Shown here: positions 36,106 to 45,160 of the stretch, in pieces
Layout of the letters: each line of letters opens with the position of its first letter
Numbering within the stretch: the stretch's first letter is position 1
From: Chloroflexi bacterium GWB2_49_20
GTDB taxonomy: Bacteria; Chloroflexota; Anaerolineae; Anaerolineales; Villigracilaceae
Length of the DNA: 64,000 nucleotides
Assembly: GCA_001796335.1 (NCBI GenBank)
Contig: MGMF01000021.1
Location: 124,001-188,000 of the forward strand
Direction: 5' to 3'
The notes under the pieces: model-generated
What the model saw: only the letters and a program-made list of their open reading frames with translations
Databases searched by the model: none
What the model was told of the DNA's origin: nothing
Position numbers and translations under genes: made by a program

Positions 36106-38118
36106 TTAATCAGCTGCTGTACCGTAAATAGCTTTACGTTGCTCAGACAGCGGAAGTTCTTCCAAGGCAAGCATTTTTGCATCCCCGCTCCGCCCGTACT
36201 TCGTTGCATCATATACTTGGATTCCGAGTGCTGCGCGCTTTGCATCGATATGTGCCAGTGTGGCTTTGATCATCTCATCTGGATCTGAGATAAATTCGAG
36301 TTTGCCGCCATATAATTTTTCCCAGCCGGAACTTATATAATTTAGGACTTTATCGCTATCCGACACCCGATCCGGCATTCCACTAATAGGTGAGGAACCT
36401 CCAAAGATTACGTACGCCCCGGATGCAACACAATAAGCAGCAATTGCAAGGGCTTTTTCGCTCATCCATTCAGGTGCTAATCCAACTGCAGGTACTTGAT
36501 CAATATCATCCCCCAAACCACCTTCTTCAACCATCTGGGTAAGTACGGTAAGAATACGGGTATTGTCAACACATGATCCCATATGAAGGACGGGAGGGAT
36601 TCCTACAGTTTCACAAATTTCGCGTAAACCTGGCCCAACTTCAGTTAGTCCGGCTTCGCCTAACATCAAACCAAGCTTTGCGCTTGCGATTGCTCCGCAG
36701 CCAGTTTGGACCACCAAAACATCCTGTTTAAGCAATGCTTTCGTCACATAATTGTGAAGATAATCCTGACTTGACCTTGGATTATTACAACCCACTATTG
36801 CAGCGACACCACGAATACGCCCTGAAATGATCGCATCGTTCAGAGGACGGAAAGATGCCCGATAAGTACCACCTAACATATAGTTGATATATTCGTGTGA
36901 AAAACCTGGGATCAAGTCTTCGGTAATTTGTGGGATTTGAGTCTTACCACGGTTTTTGTAATTGTCGATAGCTTCTTTAAGAATATTCTTGGCTATGGTT
37001 AGCGCCTTGTGTTCGTCGAACTCTATGTGTGTAGCACCGGTGATTCTCACTTTCGGAGAAGTGGTAATAACCTTGGTGTGAAATTTTGAAGCCAGGTCTA
37101 CTAATGCTTGCATAACACACTGGACATCTACCACCATTGCTTCAACAGCACCAGTGATTATGGCTAATTCTTGGTGTAAAAAGTTACCCGCTGCCGGTAT
37201 TCCCTGTCGAACAAGGATTTCGTTAGCTGTGCAACAAATACCAGAAAGGCTTATTCCTTTCGCACCGGCTTGTTTGGCATACTCAATAATTTCTGGATCC
37301 TGTGAAGCCGCTACAATCATCTGGCTAAGAGTGGGTTCATGCCCATGTACGATAACATTTACCATATCATCTTTAAGCACACCTAAATTGGCTTGGCCGA
37401 GGATAGGAGCAGGGGTTCCAAATAGGATATCTGAAACATCCGTAGCAATCATTGATCCACCCCATCCATCAGACAAACCTGTGCGGATGGCATGTTGTAG
37501 AATATGCTCATAATTCTGGTCATCACCGATATGGGTGCGGTGTAGCGCTTCAACAACTTCTCTGTCTATACCACGAGGAACAACACCATTTTCACGCCAG
37601 ATTTTCAATCTTTTTTTCGGCGCTCGAACAGTCGGGATAACCTCTCCACGCTGTTGTCCAAATTGAGCAATATATAAGTCAGCTAATTCATTGGCAATTT
37701 CTTCAGGAGATCTTTTTTCAATTGGAATATTATATTTTGATGCGATTATCCGCAGTTTGGCTACATCACGAATAGTGTAACCTTCGGTTTCACCATTCGC
37801 AACGGCTTTTAAAGTGAACGCCATATCTCGGCCATGATCCGAATGGGCTGCAGAACCTGCAGCAATTGATCTAATAAAATTCCTTGCTTGGATTGTGTCA
37901 ATTGTTGCCCCACACACACCTACCTGTCCTTCTTTTGTTAACCTGCAAGGTCCCATCCCACATTGCTTGCAACACATACCCGCACCGCCAATATTACAGG
38001 GTGCCATCGCATCTGCGCGTGAAAATGCGGTTTCAATATGCAATTCTTCTGCACGAATAAGCATTTGTTGTGCGGCAGGATCAACGCTTTGTTCTTGTGG
38101 AGTACGTTTCGATGCCAT
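36106..38118 (-). CDS. cooS: Anaerobic carbon monoxide dehydrogenase, catalytic subunit
   Basis: CooS/AcsA reversibly reduces CO2 to CO at a Ni-Fe-S C-cluster. In this 670-aa product the N-terminal Cys set for clusters D and B is C41...CCKQCGMGPC (C49, C50, C53, C58, C69). C-cluster ligands appear in order: His in VIVHGHEPT, Cys in SGICCTANEIL, VDVQCVMQ, VGCNNPRS, QTGCGAIAS and MGSCVDNTR. The start ATG 38118 lies one base after the stop of the upstream HMA-like gene with GAGG before it; the frame extends further but would overlap that gene fully. It is followed by acsB. Confidence 0.97.
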   Translation of the reverse strand: MASKRTPQEQSVDPAAQQMLIRAEELHIETAFSRADAMAPCNIGGAGMCCKQCGMGPCRLTKEGQVGVCGATIDTIQARNFIRSIAAGSAAHSDHGRDMAFTLKAVANGETEGYTIRDVAKLRIIASKYNIPIEKRSPEEIANELADLYIAQFGQQRGEVIPTVRAPKKRLKIWRENGVVPRGIDREVVEALHRTHIGDDQNYEHILQHAIRTGLSDGWGGSMIATDVSDILFGTPAPILGQANLGVLKDDMVNVIVHGHEPTLSQMIVAASQDPEIIEYAKQAGAKGISLSGICCTANEILVRQGIPAAGNFLHQELAIITGAVEAMVVDVQCVMQALVDLASKFHTKVITTSPKVRITGATHIEFDEHKALTIAKNILKEAIDNYKNRGKTQIPQITEDLIPGFSHEYINYMLGGTYRASFRPLNDAIISGRIRGVAAIVGCNNPRSSQDYLHNYVTKALLKQDVLVVQTGCGAIASAKLGLMLGEAGLTEVGPGLREICETVGIPPVLHMGSCVDNTRILTVLTQMVEEGGLGDDIDQVPAVGLAPEWMSEKALAIAAYCVASGAYVIFGGSSPISGMPDRVSDSDKVLNYISSGWEKLYGGKLEFISDPDEMIKATLAHIDAKRAALGIQVYDATKYGRSGDAKMLALEELPLSEQRKAIYGTAAD

Positions 38119-38119
38119 T

Positions 38120-38515
38120 CTAATTAACCTCATTTTCATTTTTAATTGGGCCCATACCTGGGCAAGGCCATAAAGGGCGACCGTGTTTACCAATATTTTG
38201 TGCAAAACCAACTACCAATTTTGTTTGTGAATACGCTGCTGTATGTCGCAAGTAAGTTCCTGTGCTTTCCCCCGAGCTTTCTGCCTTTTCAGATTCTATC
38301 CTTGTCAATAACTCCCCTAAATATCCTGCATCATCCAATTTTACCTGTAATTCCAGGTCATTTATTTTATTTTCATCGTATTGAATTTCAATGATCCTGA
38401 ATCCGCTGCTTGCATAGACATCCTCGACACCCGGTGTTTCGAACATTATACGGCGAACTTCAGTTACATGATGATCTCCGTATAATGCAGGAAGTTCAAA
38501 TATTTTCGTCTTCAT
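38120..38515 (-). CDS. HMA-like small protein, first gene of the CODH/ACS locus
   Basis: The 131-aa protein has an N-terminal ferredoxin-like fold resembling heavy-metal-associated domains (LPALYGDHHVTEVRRIMFET, VEDVYASSGFRIIEIQYDE, LDDAGYLGELL), but the CxxC metal motif is absent. The C-terminal 50 residues hold a single Cys in GRPLWPCPGMGPI and look disordered. The RBS is strong (TTTGGAGGTG). With the cooS ATG one base after its stop, it is probably made with CODH. A nickel or protein-docking role is possible but unproven. The 181-bp region upstream (38516-38696) shows no promoter I can assign with confidence. Confidence 0.75.
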   Translation of the reverse strand: MKTKIFELPALYGDHHVTEVRRIMFETPGVEDVYASSGFRIIEIQYDENKINDLELQVKLDDAGYLGELLTRIESEKAESSGESTGTYLRHTAAYSQTKLVVGFAQNIGKHGRPLWPCPGMGPIKNENEVN

Positions 38516-38696
38516 AATAAGACACCTCCAAATATTATGTATTACAATAGGTTTTGTATTTTATATTCTTCTAGTCAAACACATAATTGATTACCAATTC
38601 AACAACCATATATTTTACATAAGTTTTCCACTATTCTAGCATTGAGATTACCAACTTGGTGGTTTTTATGAGTATTGTCATTCTAAAGAGGGATAA

Positions 38697-39767
38697 ATGT
38701 CCAATCAAGGCTACTTCCCTCCAAAATACAACCGGTCATATTACTTTTGTACCAAGGAATCTATGACTTATTTGAATCAGAAGGTATTATTTGCCGTAAT
38801 TGCATTTTTATTCATCACATCAACTTCCATAAATAACCTTGAAATTATCCGGCATTCACAACCATCAGTCGAGGTCGCCTCAAATTCTATGGAATTAATC
38901 GATGCTATTAATTCATTACGCATTTCAAATGGATTACCTGTCTATCAAGTTAATCAAATTCTCATGTATGTAGCCCAAAACCACACGGATTACCAGGCCT
39001 CAATAGGCACAGTCACACATTATGGACCTGATGGTTCAAGTCCATTTCAAAGGGCACTCGCTGCAGGCTATCTGGTTGCAGGCGATCTAACACGAGGAGG
39101 ATATTTTTCTGAAAATATTACCGCAGGCAGAAATTATACTGTCGCAGATGCAGTTAATTCCTGGCAATTGGACGGATCACATGTGAATACAATGCTTTCG
39201 CCCACACTTCGAGAGATTGGTGCAGGCGTATCGGTTGTTGGCGATTACATCTACTATACAATCGATGTTGGTTTATCTTCATCGAATCCACAACCAATTC
39301 CCCAAGGAAATGGCATTGTTCCAACTCAAGTTCCTCTTGTTCCAGGGTTTGTCAGAAAATTACTTACCAACACACCCGAGGTCGATGGATCTATTATCCA
39401 TGTTGTTCAGTTAGGCGATACTATTTGGTCAATAGCACATGAATATAAAGTTACAGAAGATGAAATTATTAAATTAAATTCTCTGAAGGATAACTTTATT
39501 TATGTTGGCGACAAGTTGGTGATTCGGTCACCTTTTACGCCAACACCAGTGATTCCAACCTCCACCCCAACCCAATTACCTTCCCTGACTCCCATTTCAT
39601 CCCCGACAATCAACGGCTCGGCAATAGCATTGGATGTTACTCTTCAAACAAGTTCCAATTTTGAGTCTGTCAATAACAATAATACCATTCTGATATCGAT
39701 AATAATATTTACCGTGTTAATTTCAGGATTAATTGCTTTAACTGGAAACAAGGGAACAAAAAATTGA
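38697..39767 (+). CDS. CAP/SCP-domain protein with LysM, membrane-anchored
   Basis: The 356-aa exported protein has an N-terminal hydrophobic segment (about 29-45), a CAP (SCP/PR-1) domain (about 65-200; LIDAINSLRISNGLPVY, HTDYQASIG, NITAGRNYTVADAVNSW), a LysM domain (about 238-282; HVVQLGDTIWSIAHEY), a Pro/Thr-rich linker and a C-terminal membrane helix (about 330-348). It should bind the cell wall and face outward. The first ATG has an AGAGGG box; a second ATG 22 codons on is the alternative. It diverges from the CODH/ACS locus. Confidence 0.85.
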   Translation: MSNQGYFPPKYNRSYYFCTKESMTYLNQKVLFAVIAFLFITSTSINNLEIIRHSQPSVEVASNSMELIDAINSLRISNGLPVYQVNQILMYVAQNHTDYQASIGTVTHYGPDGSSPFQRALAAGYLVAGDLTRGGYFSENITAGRNYTVADAVNSWQLDGSHVNTMLSPTLREIGAGVSVVGDYIYYTIDVGLSSSNPQPIPQGNGIVPTQVPLVPGFVRKLLTNTPEVDGSIIHVVQLGDTIWSIAHEYKVTEDEIIKLNSLKDNFIYVGDKLVIRSPFTPTPVIPTSTPTQLPSLTPISSPTINGSAIALDVTLQTSSNFESVNNNNTILISIIIFTVLISGLIALTGNKGTKN

Positions 39768-39778
39768 GTAGCTGGCAC

Positions 39779-39807
39779 TTGCCCGAATCCTCAGCTAATC
39801 ATAAAAT
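39779..39807 (+). promoter_or_regulatory. Promoter of mutS, leaderless
   Basis: TTGCCC (39779-39784), 17-bp spacer, TAAAAT (39802-39807), then 6 nt to the mutS ATG, with no RBS in between. Confidence 0.6.
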
Positions 39808-39813
39808 GTTACT

Positions 39814-42375
39814 ATGAGCAATGACACTACTCCTGTACGTCAGCAATATCTTGAGATCAAACGTCAGTATCCAAACGCCATTTTGTTTTTTCGATTAGGC
39901 GATTTTTACGAGACTTTTGACGAAGATGCAGAAATCACCGCCAGGGAATTGGATATTGTTCTAACTTCCCGCCCCATTGGAAATGGTTTACGTGCGCCTC
40001 TTGCAGGAATACCCTACCATGCTGTCGATAATTATTTAGCCCGCTTGGTTGAGAAAGGTTACCATGTAGCGATATGTGAGCAAATTGGCGATCAACCATC
40101 GAAAGGAATATTTCCACGGCAAGTCACTCGAGTCGTAACTCCAGGAACCATTATCGAGCCCAATCTTCTCCATGAGGGATCAAATAATTATCTTGTATCA
40201 GTTGTCATTGAAAACGACCAAGCAGGAATTTCTTACGCCGACATAACGACAGGGGAATTCGCCGTTACGGTTGTCAATAATTCCGATAAATCTTCTTTGA
40301 GTGCTGAGTTAAAACGCCTTCATCCCGCAGAAATTATTCACCCGGATAATCTAATTCTTGAAAATAACCTGCCGGGTCATGTCACTCCATGGAATGCCTG
40401 GCATTTCGAACAAGGAAAATGCAGCGAGACGCTATTAAGTCATTTTAAAACTTCTAATTTGGATGGTTTTGGCTTGCAAGGAAAAATCGCGGGGATTAGA
40501 GCTGCTGGAGCATTATTGCAATATATTAAAGAAAATTCAAGTTTTACGCTCCAGATCCTAACTCGCCTGCATACCTACAACATCAATGAGTTTATGGTGC
40601 TGGATGCCTCCACGCAGCGCAATCTTGAATTGACAGAAACACTTAGCGGGGGTTTAAACGGTTCTCTTCTCGGATTGATCGACAAGACGGTCAATCCCAT
40701 GGGAAAAAGATTAATAAGGCAGTGGATAAATAAACCTCTTCTCGATCCGGAACATATCAATTTGCGGTTGGACGGAATAAGTCTTTTTAATGATAATGCG
40801 ATGTTAAGAGCAGAAGTTCGGTCGCTATTTAGAAAATTGATCGACATTGAGCGACTCGTTAATAGGATCATGACCGGACACGTACAACCCCGTGAATTAG
40901 TGTCTCTTAGAGAGACACTATCGCACTTACCACCATTAAGACAATTATTTTCAACCCATAATATTATCAGTCATCCTGCATTAAATCTGGGAGACCTTTC
41001 TTTGTGCTCGGATGAACTCAACCTACTGCAGCTTTCAATTTCGGAGAATCCGCCAGCAACAATTCAAAACTCTGGGATAATTAATAGTGGATATTCTGAT
41101 GAATTGGACGGAATAATTGATGCATCAAAGCACGCCAGGGAATGGATCAATAATCTTGAAAATATTGAGCGGGAACGTACGGGGATAAAATCCCTCAAAG
41201 TTGGATATAACAAAATATTTGGTTATTATATTGAGATTACCCATTCCAAAAGTATAAATGTTCCAGTTGAATATATAAGAAAACAGACTCTAGTTAATGC
41301 CGAGCGGTATATCACACCTGAAATGAAGGAGTATGAGACCTTAGTGTTAAATGCAGAAGAACGAATTTATGAAATAGAGACTCGATTATTTAAAGATATT
41401 TGCCATCAGCTCTCTAAAACTGCAGACAGATTAATAAAAACCGCTGGAGTTATTGCTAATCTAGATGTTCTTTCTTCCCTGGCGGAAACAGCTTCCCTTG
41501 GAAATTATTCAAGGCCGATCATCCTCACGGATAAAAGCCTGGAAATTATTTCTGGGCGGCATCCTGTTGTTGAAAATCTTGCGAGCGAAAGATTTACACC
41601 CAATGACATAATTTTCGAACCCGGCGAGATAATACGCGTAATTACAGGTCCAAATATGTCAGGTAAATCAACTTATCTTCGCCAAACAGCCCTTATTACA
41701 CTGCTTGCCCAAATGGGAAGTTTTGTCCCAGCCAGCTCTGCAAAAATTGGAATCGTTGATCGAATATTTACACGAATCGGCGCTCAAGATGAAATCCATG
41801 CTGGCCAATCGACTTTTATGGTGGAAATGATTGAAACCGCTAATATATTGCATAATGCTACAGAAAGGAGCCTTCTGATATTAGATGAACTCGGACGAGG
41901 TACCAGCACCTATGATGGCGTCTCAATTGCCTGGTCAGTAATTGAATTTATACATAATCACCCGAAACTTCGTGCCAAAACCTTGTTTGCCACCCATTAT
42001 CATGAATTAACACAATTAGCTGATTTACTACCAGGTGTAAGAAACTACAATGTTGCTGTTGCTGAAAGCGATGGCTCAGTCCTTTTTCTTCATAAGATCA
42101 TCAGCGGTGGTGCAGATCGGTCATATGGCATCCACGTTGCACAATTAGCCGGCCTTCCAGCGCCTGTAATCCAAAGAGCAACACAGATTATGCAAGAACT
42201 TGAGAAAAGCTCTGGTCGCGCGATTAATTCAAATCCACTTGTCGCTCAACAAGCTGCATTGTTTCCAGAATCTAATCCCCTTCTTGATGAGATAAATAAC
42301 CTCGACATAAACTCTCTTTCGCCAATTGAGGCTTTAAATAAATTATTCGAATGGCGAAATAAATACATCAACTAG
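39814..42375 (+). CDS. mutS: DNA mismatch repair protein MutS
   Basis: MutS recognises base mismatches and starts repair with MutL. The 853-aa product has the mismatch-recognition motif F31-Y-E33 (LGDFYETFDED), the connector, lever and clamp domains, and the ATPase with Walker A TGPNMSGKSTYLRQTA, LLILDELGRGTSTYDG and the ABC signature STFMVEM; length is typical of MutS1. No RBS precedes the ATG, while a -10 box ends 6 nt upstream, suggesting a leaderless mRNA. mutL is not adjacent. A terminator shared with hppA follows. Confidence 0.96.
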   Translation: MSNDTTPVRQQYLEIKRQYPNAILFFRLGDFYETFDEDAEITARELDIVLTSRPIGNGLRAPLAGIPYHAVDNYLARLVEKGYHVAICEQIGDQPSKGIFPRQVTRVVTPGTIIEPNLLHEGSNNYLVSVVIENDQAGISYADITTGEFAVTVVNNSDKSSLSAELKRLHPAEIIHPDNLILENNLPGHVTPWNAWHFEQGKCSETLLSHFKTSNLDGFGLQGKIAGIRAAGALLQYIKENSSFTLQILTRLHTYNINEFMVLDASTQRNLELTETLSGGLNGSLLGLIDKTVNPMGKRLIRQWINKPLLDPEHINLRLDGISLFNDNAMLRAEVRSLFRKLIDIERLVNRIMTGHVQPRELVSLRETLSHLPPLRQLFSTHNIISHPALNLGDLSLCSDELNLLQLSISENPPATIQNSGIINSGYSDELDGIIDASKHAREWINNLENIERERTGIKSLKVGYNKIFGYYIEITHSKSINVPVEYIRKQTLVNAERYITPEMKEYETLVLNAEERIYEIETRLFKDICHQLSKTADRLIKTAGVIANLDVLSSLAETASLGNYSRPIILTDKSLEIISGRHPVVENLASERFTPNDIIFEPGEIIRVITGPNMSGKSTYLRQTALITLLAQMGSFVPASSAKIGIVDRIFTRIGAQDEIHAGQSTFMVEMIETANILHNATERSLLILDELGRGTSTYDGVSIAWSVIEFIHNHPKLRAKTLFATHYHELTQLADLLPGVRNYNVAVAESDGSVLFLHKIISGGADRSYGIHVAQLAGLPAPVIQRATQIMQELEKSSGRAINSNPLVAQQAALFPESNPLLDEINNLDINSLSPIEALNKLFEWRNKYIN

Positions 42376-42399
42376 ACATTTTCTGATCCTTTCAGGAGA

Positions 42400-42442
42400 A
42401 TAAATAAACCGAGATCCCTTGGTGGAACCTCGGTTTATTTAT
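42400..42442. terminator. Bidirectional terminator (mutS / hppA)
   Basis: Inverted repeat AAATAAACCGAG (42402-42413) and CTCGGTTTATTT (42429-42440) with a 15-nt loop; A/T runs flank both sides. It lies between convergent mutS and hppA. Confidence 0.88.
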
Positions 42443-42463
42443 ATCTTTTAATTTTGATCTGTA

Positions 42464-44809
42464 TTATTTTATTTCTTTCGCAGGAGCCTTAGAGCGCATT
42501 ACAGCCCAACCCAGCACTGCTATCAATAATACTCCGATAATCCAAACAACGGCCAGGGTTTTTCCCGAAGCTCCTGAATATTGAACTACAATCGGAGCGA
42601 CAATAACTGCCACCAAATTCACCATCTTTATCATCGGATTCAAAGCAGGTCCGGCAGTATCTTTGAACGGATCACCAACCGTGTCGCCGACTACACTGGC
42701 TTTGTGTCGATCCGATCCTTTTCCGCTATTATTAGCCGGATCCTTTGGCTCATCCTCAATCAATTTCTTGGCATTGTCCCAGGCTCCACCAGCATTGTTT
42801 AGGAAGACAGCCAATAGTTGACCAGAAATAATGATCCCAGCCAGGAAACCACCCAATGCTTCAACCTGCAGAAGCAAGCCAACAACAATTGGGGTAACAA
42901 TTCCCAACAACGCCAAACCAACTAATTCTTTTTGGGCTGCATTAGTGGATATCAATACCGCTTTTGTGTAGTCGGGCTTTATTTTCCCGGTCAAAACACC
43001 ACCGCGAAATTGTCGTCTTGCTTCTTCCACAATCAGAGCAGCTGCTCTACTTACCGCCTGGATCGCAAATGAAGAGAACAACCATGGTAACGCTCCACCA
43101 ATTAACATGCCGACAAAAACTTGGGGAATATCAATCCGAATACCTATGGCTGATATTTGTGCTGCATCTGGAATTCCAAGGGATGCCTGTGCGCGGCTCA
43201 CATCAACCAGGAATGAACCAAACAGTGATACCGCAGCAATTACTGCTGAGCCGATTGCCACACCCTTAGTGATGGCCTTGGTTGTATTCCCTACAGCATC
43301 CAAATCAGACATGATTTTTTGAGCAGATACAGTCTCACTATCTGTCATTCCAGACCAAGACATTTCACCAATCCCATTAGCATTGTCAGCAATTGGACCA
43401 AACGAATCCATGGCAACATTATTCCCAGTCAAAGTAAGCATTCCGATACCTGTCATCGCTACGCCATACAATACAAACGATACTTGTTCTGAAGCGCTTA
43501 AGCCGGGGATGGTACCAAAAATTAATATAGAAGAAATAATCGTTAAGGCAATAACAATTACAGCCCAGACAGAAGACTCAAAGCCAACAGAAATACCTTG
43601 TAAAATCAAAGTCGCCGGACCAGTATCTGCTGCTTTCTTAATCTCTTTAACTGGTTTTCCATGGGTACCTGTAAAGTATTCTGTCAAACGATCAATTACA
43701 ATTGCCAGAAGAACTCCAGCAGCCACTGCCATGGGTGTTCGCCACCAACCTCCCCACTTCGCCATTTCTGTATTATTTAGGTAAAGGAAACCTGCCCCAA
43801 AGAATAGAACAGCTGATATGGCGGCCGAAGAAAGGAAGCCACGGAATATCGCAGCCATGGCATCTCCACTCTTTCCAGTACCACCCTTCACGGCATAAGT
43901 TCCAATGATTGAAGAGAGAACTCCTATACCGCGTACAATCAATGGGAAAATAATCCACTCCAAACGATTAGTCATATGGTAAAGCGCCAGAGCTAAGATC
44001 AATCCCGAAACGATTGTTACTTCATATGACTCAAAAATATCTGCCGCCATTCCCGCGCAATCGCCAACGTTGTCACCTACCAAGTCAGCTATTACTGCCG
44101 GATTTCTGGGGTCATCCTCTGGAATACCTGCTTCAACTTTACCAACAAGATCAGCACCCACATCTGCTGCTTTAGTGAAAATTCCACCTCCCACTCGCAT
44201 GAAAAGCGCAAGTAGTGTTCCACCAAAACCGAAACCCAACAATGCGTCTGGAGCAGCAATGCCCAGGAATATAAAAATAACTGTTCCGCCCAATAAACCT
44301 AGTCCATCGGTCAACATTCCTGTTATTGTTCCAGCACGGTATGCGATCCTTAATGCATCTCCAAAGGAGCGCTTGGAAGCAGCGGCTACGCGCACATTCG
44401 CCTCCACGGCCATGCGCATGCCTATCTGTCCAACCGTTAAAGAAAATCCCGCACCCATAATAAATGCCACTGCACGAGCAAAGCCAATGATCAGTCGAAC
44501 TTTATTTTCATCATAAGTACTAAACCTATCCAATGCTTCAGGTGTGGGAGGTACGATATAGACCGAGAAAAAGAGGGCAATTGTTAGAATCGCAATAAGG
44601 GGGAGAATAGATTTTAATTGACTCTTGAGGTATGCATCTGCTCCGTCTTTGATTGCATTCCATACTTCCTGCATTTTTGTTGTACCTTTATCTTCGCGCA
44701 TGATTTGAGTACGCAGGAATAAGGCATATAACAGACCTAAAATTGCAACGCCTAAAACTGCCCAAATGGTTATCGCCTCAAAAGATTGAAGCCCATGCAT
44801 TTCATACAT
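42464..44809 (-). CDS. hppA: Membrane-bound proton-translocating pyrophosphatase, K+-independent type
   Basis: HppA couples PPi hydrolysis to H+ (or Na+) export across about 16 membrane helices. The 781-aa product has the catalytic DVGADLVGKVEAGIPEDDPR, VGDNVGDCAGMAADIFE and the conserved late loop SVVGDTVGDPFKDTAGPALN. Lys511 in GNTTKAITKG replaces the Ala of K+-dependent enzymes, which marks the K+-independent class. It has a GGGAGGAAC RBS and a near-consensus promoter at 44876-44904. It diverges from rpoD. Such pumps recover PPi energy, useful in organisms living near the thermodynamic limit. Confidence 0.95.
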   Translation of the reverse strand: MYEMHGLQSFEAITIWAVLGVAILGLLYALFLRTQIMREDKGTTKMQEVWNAIKDGADAYLKSQLKSILPLIAILTIALFFSVYIVPPTPEALDRFSTYDENKVRLIIGFARAVAFIMGAGFSLTVGQIGMRMAVEANVRVAAASKRSFGDALRIAYRAGTITGMLTDGLGLLGGTVIFIFLGIAAPDALLGFGFGGTLLALFMRVGGGIFTKAADVGADLVGKVEAGIPEDDPRNPAVIADLVGDNVGDCAGMAADIFESYEVTIVSGLILALALYHMTNRLEWIIFPLIVRGIGVLSSIIGTYAVKGGTGKSGDAMAAIFRGFLSSAAISAVLFFGAGFLYLNNTEMAKWGGWWRTPMAVAAGVLLAIVIDRLTEYFTGTHGKPVKEIKKAADTGPATLILQGISVGFESSVWAVIVIALTIISSILIFGTIPGLSASEQVSFVLYGVAMTGIGMLTLTGNNVAMDSFGPIADNANGIGEMSWSGMTDSETVSAQKIMSDLDAVGNTTKAITKGVAIGSAVIAAVSLFGSFLVDVSRAQASLGIPDAAQISAIGIRIDIPQVFVGMLIGGALPWLFSSFAIQAVSRAAALIVEEARRQFRGGVLTGKIKPDYTKAVLISTNAAQKELVGLALLGIVTPIVVGLLLQVEALGGFLAGIIISGQLLAVFLNNAGGAWDNAKKLIEDEPKDPANNSGKGSDRHKASVVGDTVGDPFKDTAGPALNPMIKMVNLVAVIVAPIVVQYSGASGKTLAVVWIIGVLLIAVLGWAVMRSKAPAKEIK

Positions 44810-44875
44810 TTGATTTGTTCCTCCCGATTTATTTTATTTGTGGTAATAATACGGATAATTAGTTATTCCCTGCAT

Positions 44876-44904
44876 ATTCTACAAGGGGTATATAGATGTG
44901 TCAA
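44876..44904 (-). promoter_or_regulatory. Promoter of hppA
   Basis: Minus strand TTGACA (44904-44899), 17-bp spacer, TAGAAT (44881-44876). The leader to the hppA ATG is about 60 nt. Confidence 0.75.
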
Positions 44905-44973
44905 GAAACGTTTTCTTATTATTTCTTCTGTGAGATGAAATTATTAGCATTACATTAGAATTTGAATACCGTA

Positions 44974-45003
44974 TTGACTTTTATCGAGTTTTAATTGTAT
45001 AGT
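44974..45003 (+). promoter_or_regulatory. Promoter of the sigma factor gene
   Basis: TTGACT (44974-44979), 18-bp spacer, TATAGT (44998-45003). This predicts a leader of about 150 nt before the ATG at 45161. Confidence 0.65.
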
Positions 45004-45029
45004 ATTAGGCAGTGTTAATTTATTACTCG

Positions 45030-45063
45030 GCACCGCACCAAAAGGTTGCAGTGCTTTTATTTT
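45030..45063 (+). terminator. Terminator-like hairpin in the sigma-factor leader (possible attenuator)
   Basis: GCAC...GTGC stem (45030-45033/45051-45054) continued by GCA/TGC and CC/GG around an AAAA loop, with one mismatch and one bulge, followed by TTTTATTTT. It lies between the promoter and the ATG, so readthrough could be regulated. Confidence 0.5.
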
Positions 45064-45160
45064 GTAAGCAACTCCAAAGAAGAATTCCAGGGTATTGCTT
45101 TTGACTTTGAAAAAGAGTATCCTGAATAAAGTAAAAATATTATGAGGTTAAATCCAAGAA

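Larger units (their letters stand above)
44810..45160. other. 351-bp divergent control region, hppA / sigma factor
   Basis: There is no gene in this gap. It holds the hppA promoter on the minus strand, the sigma-factor promoter on the plus strand, and a terminator-like hairpin in the sigma-factor leader (each listed separately). Confidence 0.8.

Noticed and set aside
38119-38211. 31-codon N-terminal extension of cooS
   Set aside because: It overlaps the HMA-like gene; ATG 38118 has an RBS and gives the normal N-terminus.
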